From NCBI RefSeq assembly GCF_018881965.1, contig NZ_JACVPI010000001.1, positions 1,742,018 through 1,806,017 of the forward strand: 64,000 bases of DNA, read 5' to 3'. The position numbers were made by a program, and so were the translations under genes. Of the stretch, positions 38,096-47,849 are shown piece after piece (within the stretch, counting starts at the first letter, position 1; each line of letters opens with the position of its first letter). A model generated the notes under the pieces. That model saw only the letters and a list, made by a program, of their open reading frames with translations. It made no database searches and was not told the DNA's origin. This DNA is from Polynucleobacter sp. JS-Polo-80-F4. GTDB taxonomy: Bacteria; Pseudomonadota; Gammaproteobacteria; Burkholderiales; Burkholderiaceae.

Positions 38096-38449
38096 ATGAA
38101 ATTCGCACTAATTACAGCAGTTTTGCTTTCAAGCATTGGTTTGGTAAACGTTGCAAATGCTGCTAACGTAGATAAAGGCATGGCTTTGGTTGAGAAGGCT
38201 AATTGCGCTTCTTGTCATGGCGCAGGACTAAATGCCCCAATTCTGCCTGTTTATCCAAAGTTGGCTGGCCAGTATGCTGATTACGTTTATTACGCACTGA
38301 AGGCATACAAGGTTGGTAACGGCAATCCACAGTTTGGACGCAACAACGCCATCATGGGTTCACAGGTTCAAAACTTTACCGATACTGATCTGCAAGATAT
38401 TGCAGCTTATGTTGCTTCACTACCTGGTAACTTAGTCGTTAAAAAGTAA
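38096..38449 (+). CDS. Periplasmic c-type cytochrome (second of a pair)
   Basis: A 117-residue monohaem cytochrome. The ATG at 38096 starts a clear signal peptide (MKFALITAVLL, cleaved near ANA|AN), so the in-frame upstream extension is unlikely. The haem motif is CASCHG near residue 38, followed by PKLAGQYADYVYYALKAYKVG, a segment seen in cytochrome c553/c4-like proteins, and NAIMGSQ with a possible Met ligand. It ends 22 bases before a strong terminator. Confidence 0.88.
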   Translation: MKFALITAVLLSSIGLVNVANAANVDKGMALVEKANCASCHGAGLNAPILPVYPKLAGQYADYVYYALKAYKVGNGNPQFGRNNAIMGSQVQNFTDTDLQDIAAYVASLPGNLVVKK

Positions 38450-38471
38450 ACCCAGCTTAGGCTACATATAT

Positions 38472-38508
38472 TAAAGGCTTAGAATAATCTTCTAAGCCTT
38501 TATTTTTT
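38472..38508 (+). terminator. Terminator behind the cytochrome pair
   Basis: A perfect 12-bp stem (TAAAGGCTTAGA at 38472-38483 with TCTAAGCCTTTA at 38491-38502) with a 7-base loop is followed by six T. It ends the plus-strand cytochrome transcript and separates it from the convergent GntR gene, which stops at 38525. Confidence 0.9.
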
Positions 38509-38524
38509 ATAGGTATTTCATAGT

Positions 38525-39163
38525 TTAACGAAGTGCCTCAAGGCCTTGTGCCAGGTGCTTGCGCATCGCTAATTCGGCTGCCTGTTCATCTCTCTTCAAG
38601 AGAGCCCTGAGTATTTCTCGATGCTCAACTAAGGAGTTCTGGAGCCTTCCAGTACTTGTTAGCGATTCTCTGCGATGTAATTTAAGGACTTTACGTAAGT
38701 CAGCTATCACGCCATTCATCCAGCGATTACCAGCAATTTCTTGTATTAATTCATGAAATTTGCCATTTACTTCAAAAAACTGCTCAATATCACGATCTGC
38801 AGCCGCTTTTTCTAGGCGGTGGTGCAAGTGGTCCAGCATGTTTAGCTCAGCTTCAGTGGCTTTAATGGCTGTTTCCTTAGCTGCCTGGCCCTCTAAAAGC
38901 GAGAGAATGGTAAAGATTTGCTCTAAATCTTTCCTGGCAACCTCAGTTACATAGGCGCCACGACGCATCTTGATGGTGACAAGGCCTTCAGAAGCCAAAA
39001 CCTTAATTGCTTCTCGCATTGGTGTGCGGCTAATGCCAAATTGATCGGCCAATGATTGTTCGTCCAGCCAGCTTCCAGGCGCTAGCTGTTTGCTAAATAT
39101 CTGCTCCCGAAGTCTATCGGCGACATCCTCATATAGGGGTCTATTATTCAGTTTTGTATTCAT
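38525..39163 (-). CDS. GntR-family regulator (FCD subfamily)
   Basis: A 212-residue regulator with an N-terminal winged helix (LREQIFSKQLAPGSWLDEQS, FGISRTPMREAIKVLASEGLV) and an all-helical FCD ligand domain from about residue 80. It is transcribed away from the methylmalonyl-CoA mutase operon, so it is the probable regulator of propionate metabolism. Its ATG (39161-39163) lies within a perfect 20-bp palindrome at 39156-39175, a likely operator that would give autoregulation. The ligand is unknown; a short-chain acid or acyl-CoA of the pathway is plausible. Confidence 0.9.
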   Translation of the reverse strand: MNTKLNNRPLYEDVADRLREQIFSKQLAPGSWLDEQSLADQFGISRTPMREAIKVLASEGLVTIKMRRGAYVTEVARKDLEQIFTILSLLEGQAAKETAIKATEAELNMLDHLHHRLEKAAADRDIEQFFEVNGKFHELIQEIAGNRWMNGVIADLRKVLKLHRRESLTSTGRLQNSLVEHREILRALLKRDEQAAELAMRKHLAQGLEALR

Positions 39164-39175
39164 AATTATGAATAC
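39156..39175. promoter_or_regulatory. Perfect 20-bp palindrome, likely GntR operator
   Basis: GTATTCATAA/TTATGAATAC is a perfect inverted repeat with no spacer that includes the gntR start codon and lies 83 bases before the mutase start. A partial further copy (ATGAATAATTGTC) follows at 39189-39201. Position between a regulator and its divergent target operon is the usual place for an FCD-type GntR operator. Confidence 0.65.
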
Positions 39176-39257
39176 ATTATGTAGACAAATGAATAATTGT
39201 CAAGCAGAATATAAGGACATTACGATGCAACGCAGCAAAAATTAATCAGGAGTTTTT

Positions 39258-41432
39258 GTGAGTTCTAAAGAAAACAATTCATGGCCATCATTTCCAGAAA
39301 CCAATGTGGAGGCTTGGAAAAAGTCAGCGCAAAAATCTGCGCCTAACGGTGATGTTGATTCATTGGGCTGGCAAACACCAGATGGAATTCATTTAAAAGC
39401 GTTGTATACATCCTCAGATGTTGAAGGTCTTAATTACACAAATACTTTGCCAGGCTTCGAACCGTTTGTTCGCGGACCACAGGCCACTATGTATTCAGTC
39501 CGTCCATGGACTATTCGTCAGTACGCTGGTTTTTCCACCGCAGAAGAATCCAATGCTTTTTATCGCAAAGCATTAGATGCTGGCGGTCAAGGCGTGTCCG
39601 TTGCATTTGACTTAGCTACTCACCGTGGTTACGACTCAGATCATCCACGTGTTACAGGCGATGTTGGTAAGGCTGGTGTTGCAATCGATTCGGTAGAAGA
39701 CATGAAGATTTTGTTTGATGGTATTCCATTGGACAAGGTATCTGTATCGATGACGATGAACGGCGCTGTATTGCCCGTGCTGGCTGGTTATATTGTTGCT
39801 GGTGAAGAGCAAGGTGTAAAGCAAGAGCAATTATCGGGAACGATTCAGAATGACATTCTGAAAGAGTTTATGGTGCGTAATACCTATATTTACCCGCCGG
39901 AGCCTTCTATTCGCATCATTGGCGACATTATTGAGTACACCGCCAAACATATGCCTAAGTTCAACTCGATTTCTATTTCGGGTTATCACATGCAAGAGGC
40001 TGGTGCCAATCAAGTATTGGAATTGGCTTTCACATTGGCTGACGGTAAAGAGTATGTAAAAACGGCGCTTGCAAAAGGACTCGACGTCGATGGCTTTGCA
40101 GGCCGTTTATCTTTCTTCTTTGCTATTGGCATGAACTTCTATCTTGAAGTTGCAAAGTTACGTGCCGCACGTTTGTTGTGGTGGCGCATTATGAAATCCT
40201 TCGAGCCCAAGAATCCAAAATCTCTGATGTTGCGAACACACTGCCAAACATCCGGCTGGTCTTTGACTGAGCAAGACCCATACAACAACGTGGTGAGAAC
40301 AACCGTAGAAGCCATGGCAGCTGTATTTGGCGGTACACAATCATTGCATACCAATTCATTGGATGAGGCGATTGCTTTGCCATCCGAGTTCTCAAGCCGT
40401 ATTGCTCGTAATACGCAATTGATTTTGCAGGAAGAGACTCATATTCCTAGTGTGATCGATCCATGGGCAGGCTCTTACATGATGGAGAGTCTTACTCAAG
40501 AGATGGCCGACAAAGCTTGGGAAATCATCCAAGAGGTAGAGGCGATGGGTGGCATGACGAAAGCAGTTGAAAGCGGCTGGGCTAAGCTCAAAATTGAAGC
40601 TGCAGCAGCTGAAAAGCAAGCCAAGATTGACTCAGGCTCCGATGTAATCGTAGGTGTAAATAAATACAAGCTCGGTAAAGAAGACCTGGTTGACGTATTA
40701 ATGATCGATAACGATAAGGTTCGCGAAGGTCAGGTTGCACGTCTTAAAGATATTAAAGCTAAGCGTGATTCCAAAAAAGTAGAGGCTGCGTTAGAGGCAT
40801 TAACCAAGGCTGCAGAAGATAACTCCGGTAACTTATTGGAGCTGTCTGTAAACGCAATTCGTTTGCGTGCAACTGTAGGTGAAGTTTCCGACGCTTTAGA
40901 AAAAGTTTACGGGCGCCATCGCGCCGATACTCAAAAGGTGACCGGTGTGTATGCAGCTGCTTATGATTCAGCCGAAGGCTGGGCAAAACTCCAAACAGAG
41001 ATTGCCGACTTTGCGAAAGACTTTGGACGTCGTCCACGGGTAATGATTGCGAAGCTTGGTCAAGATGGTCATGACCGCGGTGCAAAAGTGGTTGCTACTG
41101 CTTTTGCCGACTTAGGGTTTGACGTGGATATCGGACCTTTATTCCAAACCCCTGAAGAGTGTGCTCGTCAAGCGATTGAGAACGACGTTCACGCATTGGG
41201 CGTTTCAACATTGGCAGCTGGTCATAAAACATTGGTACCGGCAATCATTGCTGAATTAAAGAAACAGGGCTCAGACGACATCATCGTGTTCGTTGGCGGT
41301 GTTATTCCTAGGCAGGATTATGAATTCCTTTACGAAGCCGGTGTAAAAGGTATTTACGGTCCGGGCACGCCAATTCCGGCTTCGGCCAAGGATGTGCTTG
41401 AGCAAATCCGCAAGTCTGTGAAACCAGCTTAA
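39258..41432 (+). CDS. Methylmalonyl-CoA mutase (single-chain)
   Basis: A 724-residue adenosylcobalamin enzyme that converts (R)-methylmalonyl-CoA to succinyl-CoA. It starts with GTG at 39258 behind CAGGAG. The N-terminal barrel has [18 protein letters not shown] and the [12 protein letters not shown] segment. The C-terminal B12 domain has [13 protein letters not shown], where the His replaces dimethylbenzimidazole as cobalt ligand, and GGVIPRQDY. Both domains are in one chain, the length of catalytic large subunits. It heads the meaB-pccB-pccA group, which it precedes by 14 bases. Confidence 0.95.
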   Translation: MSSKENNSWPSFPETNVEAWKKSAQKSAPNGDVDSLGWQTPDGIHLKALYTSSDVEGLNYTNTLPGFEPFVRGPQATMYSVRPWTIRQYAGFSTAEESNAFYRKALDAGGQGVSVAFDLATHRGYDSDHPRVTGDVGKAGVAIDSVEDMKILFDGIPLDKVSVSMTMNGAVLPVLAGYIVAGEEQGVKQEQLSGTIQNDILKEFMVRNTYIYPPEPSIRIIGDIIEYTAKHMPKFNSISISGYHMQEAGANQVLELAFTLADGKEYVKTALAKGLDVDGFAGRLSFFFAIGMNFYLEVAKLRAARLLWWRIMKSFEPKNPKSLMLRTHCQTSGWSLTEQDPYNNVVRTTVEAMAAVFGGTQSLHTNSLDEAIALPSEFSSRIARNTQLILQEETHIPSVIDPWAGSYMMESLTQEMADKAWEIIQEVEAMGGMTKAVESGWAKLKIEAAAAEKQAKIDSGSDVIVGVNKYKLGKEDLVDVLMIDNDKVREGQVARLKDIKAKRDSKKVEAALEALTKAAEDNSGNLLELSVNAIRLRATVGEVSDALEKVYGRHRADTQKVTGVYAAAYDSAEGWAKLQTEIADFAKDFGRRPRVMIAKLGQDGHDRGAKVVATAFADLGFDVDIGPLFQTPEECARQAIENDVHALGVSTLAAGHKTLVPAIIAELKKQGSDDIIVFVGGVIPRQDYEFLYEAGVKGIYGPGTPIPASAKDVLEQIRKSVKPA

Positions 41433-41446
41433 TACGGATCATAGGC

Positions 41447-42472
41447 ATGCTCGAAGCTGCTGATCAGGTTCTGGTGAATGATCTCACCGGTGCGCCTTCG
41501 CTTAAACAGCGACGCGCATTAGCAAAGATCATTACCTTGCTTGAATCGACTCGACTAGATCATCGCCATCGTGCAGATGATGTGCTCAACACTTTATTGC
41601 CTAAAACAGGCAAATCATTTCGTTTAGGAATCTCAGGAGTGCCTGGGGTTGGTAAATCAACTTTGATTGAAACTCTAGGCCTTTATTTAATCGAAAAAGG
41701 TCATCGAGTTGCTGTATTGGCGATTGATCCTTCTTCAAGCATCTCTGGTGGCTCCATTCTGGGTGATAAGACCCGTATGGAGCGCTTATCTGTTCTAGAA
41801 AATGCCTTTATTCGTCCAAGTCCATCGTCATGCACGCTGGGTGGCGTAGCAGAGAAGACACGAGAAGCCATGTTGGTTGCAGAGGCTGCTGGCTTTGACG
41901 TCATTATTGTTGAGACGGTCGGCGTAGGGCAAAGTGAAATCGCAGTTGCCGGTATGACAGATATGTTCCTGTTGTTGCAGCTGCCAAATGCTGGCGATGA
42001 TCTGCAGGCCATTAAAAAGGGCGTGATGGAAATTGCTGATTTAATTGTGATTAATAAAGCAGATATTGATCCTGATGCCGCTATGCGTGCTCAATTATTC
42101 ATTACGAGCTCATTACGTCTATTGGGCTTTCAGGGTAACCCTGATCATGCCACCCACATTAAAGAGGTATGGCATCCCCAAGTGATGAGCTTAAGCGCTT
42201 TAGAGGGCAAAGGTGTCCCAGAGATGTGGGATAAGGTTTCTCATTTCGCATCACTTCAGAAAGAAAATGGGAGATTTGATTCTCGTCGCAAAGAACAAGC
42301 TGGGGCATGGATGTGGGATCGCATCGATGCCGGATTAAAAAACGCATTTCGTAGCAATGTGGCAGTGCAAGAACTTCTACCAAGTTTAAGCGCCCAAGTA
42401 AACCAAGGAACTATGGCAGCTTCAGTAGCAGCAAGACGACTACTGGAAGCCATGGGGCATGAATTTTTCTAA
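41447..42472 (+). CDS. meaB: Methylmalonyl-CoA mutase-associated GTPase MeaB
   Basis: A 341-residue G3E-type P-loop GTPase that protects methylmalonyl-CoA mutase and gates cobalamin loading. The P-loop is GVPGVGKSTLIE near residue 66. The switch region contains DPSSSISGGSILGDKTRM, and ETVGVGQSE and VINKADID (GTP specificity) follow. The order mutase-meaB is the common one. The older name ArgK for this family reflects a disputed kinase activity. Confidence 0.94.
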   Translation: MLEAADQVLVNDLTGAPSLKQRRALAKIITLLESTRLDHRHRADDVLNTLLPKTGKSFRLGISGVPGVGKSTLIETLGLYLIEKGHRVAVLAIDPSSSISGGSILGDKTRMERLSVLENAFIRPSPSSCTLGGVAEKTREAMLVAEAAGFDVIIVETVGVGQSEIAVAGMTDMFLLLQLPNAGDDLQAIKKGVMEIADLIVINKADIDPDAAMRAQLFITSSLRLLGFQGNPDHATHIKEVWHPQVMSLSALEGKGVPEMWDKVSHFASLQKENGRFDSRRKEQAGAWMWDRIDAGLKNAFRSNVAVQELLPSLSAQVNQGTMAASVAARRLLEAMGHEFF

Positions 42473-42482
42473 GGAGTAGTAA

Positions 42483-44015
42483 ATGAAGGACATCATTCAG
42501 CAACTGGAAGCCAAGCGTGAGCTCGCCCGATTGGGTGGCGGGCAAAAACGTATTCAAGCTCAGCATGCTAAGGGCAAATTAACTGCTCGTGAGCGGATTG
42601 AGCTCTTACTGGATGCTGGGACCTTCGAAGAGTGGGATATGTTTGTTGAGCATCGTTGTCATGACTTTGGCATGGCTGACCAAACTGTTCCTGGCGATGG
42701 CGTTGTTACCGGCTACGGCATGATTAACGGCCGCTTAGTGTTTGTTTTCTCACAAGATTTCACTGTTTTGGGCGGATCCTTGTCGGAAGCCCATGCTGAA
42801 AAGATTTGCAAGATCATGGACCAAGCGCTCAAAGTGGGTGCTCCTGTAATTGGTCTAAATGACTCTGGCGGCGCACGTATTCAAGAGGGCGTTGCATCTC
42901 TTGGTGGTTATGCAGAGATATTCCAACGCAATGTCACGGCATCAGGCGTAATTCCCCAAATTTCATTGATCATGGGGCCTTCAGCTGGTGGTGCGGTTTA
43001 CTCCCCAGCATTGACCGATTTCATTTTTATGGTCAAAGACAGTTCTTATATGTTTGTTACAGGCCCTGAAGTTGTTAAGACCGTAACTCATGAGGATGTC
43101 ACTGCCGAAGAATTGGGCGGTGCAGTGACTCACTCAACCGTATCCGGTGTTTGTGACCTGGCTTTTGATAATGATGTTGATGCCATCATGATGCTGCGTC
43201 GTTTCTTTAACTACTTACCCCTATCAAACCGTGAAAAACCACCTTTGATCAAGGGTGCGAATCGTACTGAAGAGCCGGATTTTTCTTTGGATACACTCGT
43301 TCCATCAAATCCAAATCAACCTTACGATATGAAAGAGTTGATTGAGAAGATCGTAGATGACGGCGAGTTCTTCGAATTGCAGCCTGACTACGCAAAGAAT
43401 ATTGTGATTGGCTTTGCTCGTATCGAAGGCCGCTCTATTGGTATTGTTGCTAATCAACCTTTAATTCTGGCTGGCTGTTTGGATATCAAGGCATCCATTA
43501 AAGCTGCACGTTTTGTGCGCTTCTGTGATGCCTTCAATATTCCTGTAGTGACTTTGGTTGACGTTCCTGGGTTTATGCCAGGTACTGCTCAGGAATACGG
43601 CGGCATCATTAAGCATGGAGCCAAGTTGCTTTATGCATACGCAGATTGCACTGTGCCTAAAGTGACCTTGATTACTCGCAAAGCTTATGGTGGCGCTTAT
43701 GACGTGATGGCTTCCAAGCATTTACGAGGCGATGTGAACTTTGCATGGCCTTCAGCAGAAATTGCCGTAATGGGTCCTAAAGGCGCTGTAGAAATTATCT
43801 TCCGTGAAGAGAAATCAGATCCAGCAAAAATTGCTGCACGTGAAGCCGAATATAAATCCAAGTTCGCCAACCCCTTTGTTGCAGGGCGTCGCGGCTATAT
43901 TGATGATGTCATTTTGCCGCACGAAACCCGTAAGCGTATTGCTCGATCACTAGCAATGCTTAAAGATAAAGACCTGAAGAATCCTGCACGTAAACACGGC
44001 AACATTCCTCTGTAA
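42483..44015 (+). CDS. pccB: Propionyl-CoA carboxylase beta subunit
   Basis: A 510-residue carboxyltransferase subunit. The N-terminal half has [20 protein letters not shown] and [20 protein letters not shown], with the acyl-CoA oxyanion region. The C-terminal half has [20 protein letters not shown] and [15 protein letters not shown], with the second oxyanion region and the biotin site. It transfers CO2 from biotin to propionyl-CoA, giving methylmalonyl-CoA for the mutase. It starts 10 bases after meaB and 11 bases before the alpha subunit. Confidence 0.94.
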   Translation: MKDIIQQLEAKRELARLGGGQKRIQAQHAKGKLTARERIELLLDAGTFEEWDMFVEHRCHDFGMADQTVPGDGVVTGYGMINGRLVFVFSQDFTVLGGSLSEAHAEKICKIMDQALKVGAPVIGLNDSGGARIQEGVASLGGYAEIFQRNVTASGVIPQISLIMGPSAGGAVYSPALTDFIFMVKDSSYMFVTGPEVVKTVTHEDVTAEELGGAVTHSTVSGVCDLAFDNDVDAIMMLRRFFNYLPLSNREKPPLIKGANRTEEPDFSLDTLVPSNPNQPYDMKELIEKIVDDGEFFELQPDYAKNIVIGFARIEGRSIGIVANQPLILAGCLDIKASIKAARFVRFCDAFNIPVVTLVDVPGFMPGTAQEYGGIIKHGAKLLYAYADCTVPKVTLITRKAYGGAYDVMASKHLRGDVNFAWPSAEIAVMGPKGAVEIIFREEKSDPAKIAAREAEYKSKFANPFVAGRRGYIDDVILPHETRKRIARSLAMLKDKDLKNPARKHGNIPL

Positions 44016-44026
44016 GGCGCTGACAA

Positions 44027-46066
44027 ATGATGACTACGAAAATGTTTAAGAAAATTCTGATTGCTAACCGCGGTGAGATTGCTTGCCGTGTAATGATGAC
44101 CGCCAAGAAAATGGGCATCAAAACTGTAGCTGTATATTCTGAAGCCGATAAAGAGGCGCGTCACGTGCAGCTAGCTGATGAGGCAGTTTGCATAGGACCA
44201 GCACCTTCACGCGAATCCTATTTAGTGATGGATCGAATTATTCAAGCCTGTAAGGAAACTGGTGCGGAAGCAGTTCACCCTGGATATGGCTTTCTATCTG
44301 AGAACGAGCAGTTTGCTAAACGCTGTGAGGAAGAGGGCATTGTTTTTATTGGCCCTAAGCATCAGTCTATCGCCGCAATGGGAGACAAGATTGCCTCTAA
44401 GAAGCTTGCTTTAGAAGCCAAGGTCAACACCATTCCGGGTTATAACGAGGCGATTGATACTACTGAAGAGGCGGTCAAGATTGCCCAGGGTATTGGTTAC
44501 CCCGTCATGATTAAGGCCTCTGCAGGCGGTGGCGGCAAAGGTTTACGCGTTGCATTTAATGACAAAGAAGCGGCAGAAGGCTTTGCGGCTTGCAAAACCG
44601 AGGCAATGAATAGCTTTGGCGATGATCGAATCTTTATTGAGAAGTTCGTTGAAGGCCCACGCCATATTGAGATTCAGGTATTGGGCGATTCGCATGGCAA
44701 TGTAGTTTATCTAAACGAGCGTGATTGCTCGATTCAGCGTCGTCATCAAAAAGTGATTGAAGAAGCGCCATCACCATTTATCGATCCCGCAACCCGAAAA
44801 GCTATGGGCGAACAAGCAGTTGCTTTGGCTAAGGCTGTGAACTATCAATCTGCTGGTACGGTTGAGTTTGTTGTTGGAAAAGATAAGTCTTTCTACTTCT
44901 TGGAAATGAATACCCGCTTACAGGTAGAGCATCCAGTAACAGAAAGCATTACCGGTCTCGACTTAGTTGAGCAAATGATTCGTGTTGCTGCTGGTGAAAA
45001 ACTGGCATTTAAACAAGAAGATGTGAAGTTGGATGGTTGGTCAATGGAATGTCGTATTAATGCGGACGACCCATTTAGAAACTTCCTGCCTTCAACCGGC
45101 CGCCTTGTGAAATACCGTCCCCCAGAGGCTATCAACGGCGTACGTGTAGATACCGGCGTGTATGAGGGTGGCGAGATCCCAATGTATTACGACTCAATGA
45201 TTGCCAAGTTGATCGTGCATGGCAAGGATCGTACAGAAGCGATAGAAAAAATGCGTGCTGCCTTAAATGATTTTGTGATTCGCGGTATTCATTCGAATAT
45301 CCCATTTCAGGCGGCCTTATTGCAGCATCCACGCTTTGTAAATGGTGACTTTACTACCGGCTTTATTGCTGAGGAGTATCCAGAGGGTTTCAAAAAGGAT
45401 TCTGTACAACCGGCGGATCCTAAGCGTTTGGCAGCCTTAGCTGCATTTATGCGCTATCGCTACCTTCAACATATTCAAATGATTGATGGTCAATTAGCCG
45501 GCCATGAAATGATTATTGGCAAGAATTTTGTTGTCGTGACTGGCAAAAAAACTGGCTCGATGGAAGATCCATATGAAGTGCCTATTCGGGTTGAACTTAA
45601 AGACGGTATTTATTCTGTCTATATTGATGAAACGGATGGCGTAAGTCGTTATGACATCGTCAGCGATTGGCGTCCGGGGCAAATTTGTCTATATGCCACC
45701 ATCAATGGCACCCATAAAATCACTGCGCAAGTTGAGCGTCGAGGCGTGAGATACGGCCTGATTCTAGATGGCGTGCATTTTGAGTGTATGGTTCTAAGCC
45801 CATTAGGTGCTGAGCTCCAGCGACGTATGCCGGTCAAGCTACCGCCAGATACTTCTAAATTAGTCATGTCTCCAATGCCCGGTCTTTTGACGAAGATTGC
45901 CGTTAAAGTTGGAGAAGCAGTCACCGCTGGTCAAAAACTAGCCTCGATTGAGGCGATGAAAATGGAAAATACACTATCCGCAATGCAAGATGGTGTCGTT
46001 GCTGAAATCTGCGCGAAAGAGGGTGATAGTTTGGCGGTTGACCAATTGATCATTCGCTTTGAGTAA
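44027..46066 (+). CDS. pccA: Propionyl-CoA carboxylase alpha subunit (biotin-carrying)
   Basis: A 679-residue biotin carboxylase and carrier in one chain. KILIANRGEIACRVM opens the biotin carboxylase part, with the ATP-grasp loop KASAGGGGKGLRV and EMNTRLQVEHPVTE. A BT domain follows near residues 500-600. The C-terminal biotinyl domain ends the chain, with the biotinylated lysine K645 in EAMKMENT. The ATG at 44027 has AAGG about 9 bases upstream; a second ATG at 44042 is possible. It works with PccB. Confidence 0.95.
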   Translation: MMTTKMFKKILIANRGEIACRVMMTAKKMGIKTVAVYSEADKEARHVQLADEAVCIGPAPSRESYLVMDRIIQACKETGAEAVHPGYGFLSENEQFAKRCEEEGIVFIGPKHQSIAAMGDKIASKKLALEAKVNTIPGYNEAIDTTEEAVKIAQGIGYPVMIKASAGGGGKGLRVAFNDKEAAEGFAACKTEAMNSFGDDRIFIEKFVEGPRHIEIQVLGDSHGNVVYLNERDCSIQRRHQKVIEEAPSPFIDPATRKAMGEQAVALAKAVNYQSAGTVEFVVGKDKSFYFLEMNTRLQVEHPVTESITGLDLVEQMIRVAAGEKLAFKQEDVKLDGWSMECRINADDPFRNFLPSTGRLVKYRPPEAINGVRVDTGVYEGGEIPMYYDSMIAKLIVHGKDRTEAIEKMRAALNDFVIRGIHSNIPFQAALLQHPRFVNGDFTTGFIAEEYPEGFKKDSVQPADPKRLAALAAFMRYRYLQHIQMIDGQLAGHEMIIGKNFVVVTGKKTGSMEDPYEVPIRVELKDGIYSVYIDETDGVSRYDIVSDWRPGQICLYATINGTHKITAQVERRGVRYGLILDGVHFECMVLSPLGAELQRRMPVKLPPDTSKLVMSPMPGLLTKIAVKVGEAVTAGQKLASIEAMKMENTLSAMQDGVVAEICAKEGDSLAVDQLIIRFE

Positions 46067-46093
46067 CCTGGTTGTAAAAAGGGATTGATAACT

Positions 46094-46561
46094 ATGAGCA
46101 CAAAGCCATTTAAGGTTTTAGGTATTCAGCAAATTGCCATTGGTGGAGAAAATAAAGATCGACTCAAAAAGTTATGGGTTGATATGCTGGGATTTGAATA
46201 CAAAAGTACTTTTGTCTCAGAGCGCGAAAACGTTGATGAGGATATTTGCGCTATTGGTTCTGGTGCGCACGAGATTGAAGTTGATTTGATGCAGCCTTTT
46301 GACATCGAAAAGAAGCCAGCTGTTCACCAGACACCACTCAACCATATCGGTCTATGGGTGGACGACTTACCAAAAGCTGTCGAATGGCTTTCCGCAAATG
46401 GACTGCGTTTTGCTCCTGGGGGCATCCGTAAGGGCGCTGCTGGCTATGACATTACCTTCGTTCACCCTAAGGGAAATGATGAGTTCCCGGTCAGTGGTGA
46501 GGGGGTTTTGATTGAGCTGGTTCAAGCTCCACCAGAAGTCATTGCTGGATTAAGTTCATAA
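46094..46561 (+). CDS. VOC-family protein, methylmalonyl-CoA epimerase-like
   Basis: A 155-residue glyoxalase-fold protein; the ATG at 46094 has GGGA upstream, while an in-frame TTG at 46085 is unlikely. Its place directly after pccA suggests methylmalonyl-CoA epimerase, which the pathway needs because carboxylase and mutase use opposite epimers. [10 protein letters not shown] and [10 protein letters not shown] supply the third and fourth metal ligands (His, Glu) of that enzyme. However, the first ligand, usually His in DHxA, is Gln (IQQIAIG), so activity may differ. The call is from context plus fold. Confidence 0.75.
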   Translation: MSTKPFKVLGIQQIAIGGENKDRLKKLWVDMLGFEYKSTFVSERENVDEDICAIGSGAHEIEVDLMQPFDIEKKPAVHQTPLNHIGLWVDDLPKAVEWLSANGLRFAPGGIRKGAAGYDITFVHPKGNDEFPVSGEGVLIELVQAPPEVIAGLSS

Positions 46562-46614
46562 TTTGCTTTATTGATTAGTCAATTTACTAAGAAAATAACC
46601 AAATAAGGCATATC

Positions 46615-47319
46615 GTGGCAAATCTATTGGCCATCGACACCTCCTCAGCCTGGTGTTCGGTGGCTTTATCTTTAGGTGATCAAGCACCAGAGCTAAGACA
46701 TGAAGCTATCTCAGCAGGTGCTAGCCAACTCCTTTTACCTTGGATTGAGACACTGTTAAGCAAGTCAAATATTTCTTTACAAGATCTGGATGCCATCGCG
46801 GTCGGAATTGGGCCCGGCGCTTTTACAGGCGTGAGGCTAGGCGTAGCAGCAGTCCAAGGCTTAGCTATATCAAATAATCTGCCAGTAATCTCTGTATCTA
46901 GTCTAGACGCAATAGCAGCTCAACTGATTAATACAAGTACTTTCAAAAAAACCAATCCACAGTATTTCATCATTGCTATTGATGCACGGATGGAAGAGAT
47001 CTACTGGGCTAAATACGAAACCCAGTCAAATCTTTTGCCTAAACGCATTAGTGATATCCAGCTCACTAAGCCTGAGAATATTGATCTGGTGGATATCGGG
47101 CTCTTAGCTGGCAGTGCTATTAATGCTTATAGCGAGCGTTTACCAGTCTTTCAGGGTATCTTGGATTCGGAGATTTCCATATCCGCTATAGGAATCTTGG
47201 ATTGTGCAAAGCAAGCATTTGCAAAGGGGTTGCAGCACGATGTTCGGCAACTGGAGCCTATGTATGTACGAAACAAAGTCGCATTAACTACTGCTGAACG
47301 TGAAGAGGCATTGAAGTAA
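46615..47319 (+). CDS. tsaB: tRNA threonylcarbamoyladenosine protein TsaB
   Basis: A 234-residue ASKHA-fold protein, the partner of TsaD and TsaE in making t6A at position 37 of ANN-decoding tRNAs. It starts with GTG at 46615 behind AAGG. LLAIDTSSAWCSVAL and the GIGPGAFTGVRLGVAAVQGLA motif are diagnostic. It overlaps rimI by one base (TAATG), the standard tsaB-rimI order in proteobacteria. Confidence 0.93.
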   Translation: MANLLAIDTSSAWCSVALSLGDQAPELRHEAISAGASQLLLPWIETLLSKSNISLQDLDAIAVGIGPGAFTGVRLGVAAVQGLAISNNLPVISVSSLDAIAAQLINTSTFKKTNPQYFIIAIDARMEEIYWAKYETQSNLLPKRISDIQLTKPENIDLVDIGLLAGSAINAYSERLPVFQGILDSEISISAIGILDCAKQAFAKGLQHDVRQLEPMYVRNKVALTTAEREEALK

Positions 47320-47849
47320 TGTCAGAGCATTCATCAGCTGGAGAAGAAGCAGAACTCTCTTTCATGCCAATGCAGGCTGCAGATCTTGATGAGGTTTTAA
47401 AGATTGAATCTGTCTCGCACATTCATCCTTGGACTAAAGGCAATTTTTCAGATTCTTTAGCTGCTGGGCATTGGGCTTATTGCATTCGCCCACAAGTTGA
47501 TCAAATGGTGAAGGGATCGTATCTAGATCCAACTATCCTTTGGGCGTATTGCATTCTTTTTCCTGCAGTCGATGAGTTGCATCTACTCAACATTACGGTA
47601 TCACCCCATTTACGTAAACTTGGCCTTGGAAAAAGAATGATGGCTGCAATTGAGGGGGTTGCTGCCCAGCAGAAAATGCCACGAATCATATTGGAAGTAA
47701 GACCCACAAATGCTGCAGCCTTGGCCCTTTATGAACAATTGGGATACGAGCAAATCGGTGTGCGCAAGAATTACTATCCAGCAAGTCCAGAGTCCGGTTC
47801 ACGAGAAGACGCACTTGTTATGGCTAAATCCATTAAGCTAGAGTCATGA
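47319..47849 (+). CDS. rimI: Ribosomal protein S18-alanine N-acetyltransferase
   Basis: A 176-residue GNAT enzyme that acetylates the N-terminal alanine of ribosomal protein S18. The fold signatures are ELHLLNITVSPHLRKLGLGK (acetyl-CoA loop with the R/Q-X-X-G-X-G/A type) and LEVRPTNAAALALYEQLGYE. An insertion of about 20 residues (RPQVDQMVKGSYLDPT) is present before the central strands compared with E. coli RimI (148 residues). It is coupled to tsaB upstream and overlaps the next gene by four bases (ATGA). Confidence 0.92.
   Translation: MSEHSSAGEEAELSFMPMQAADLDEVLKIESVSHIHPWTKGNFSDSLAAGHWAYCIRPQVDQMVKGSYLDPTILWAYCILFPAVDELHLLNITVSPHLRKLGLGKRMMAAIEGVAAQQKMPRIILEVRPTNAAALALYEQLGYEQIGVRKNYYPASPESGSREDALVMAKSIKLES

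Noticed and set aside
44893..45135. Several 60-100 codon antisense frames within pccA and pccB
   Set aside because: All are covered by intact carboxylase motifs on the plus strand.
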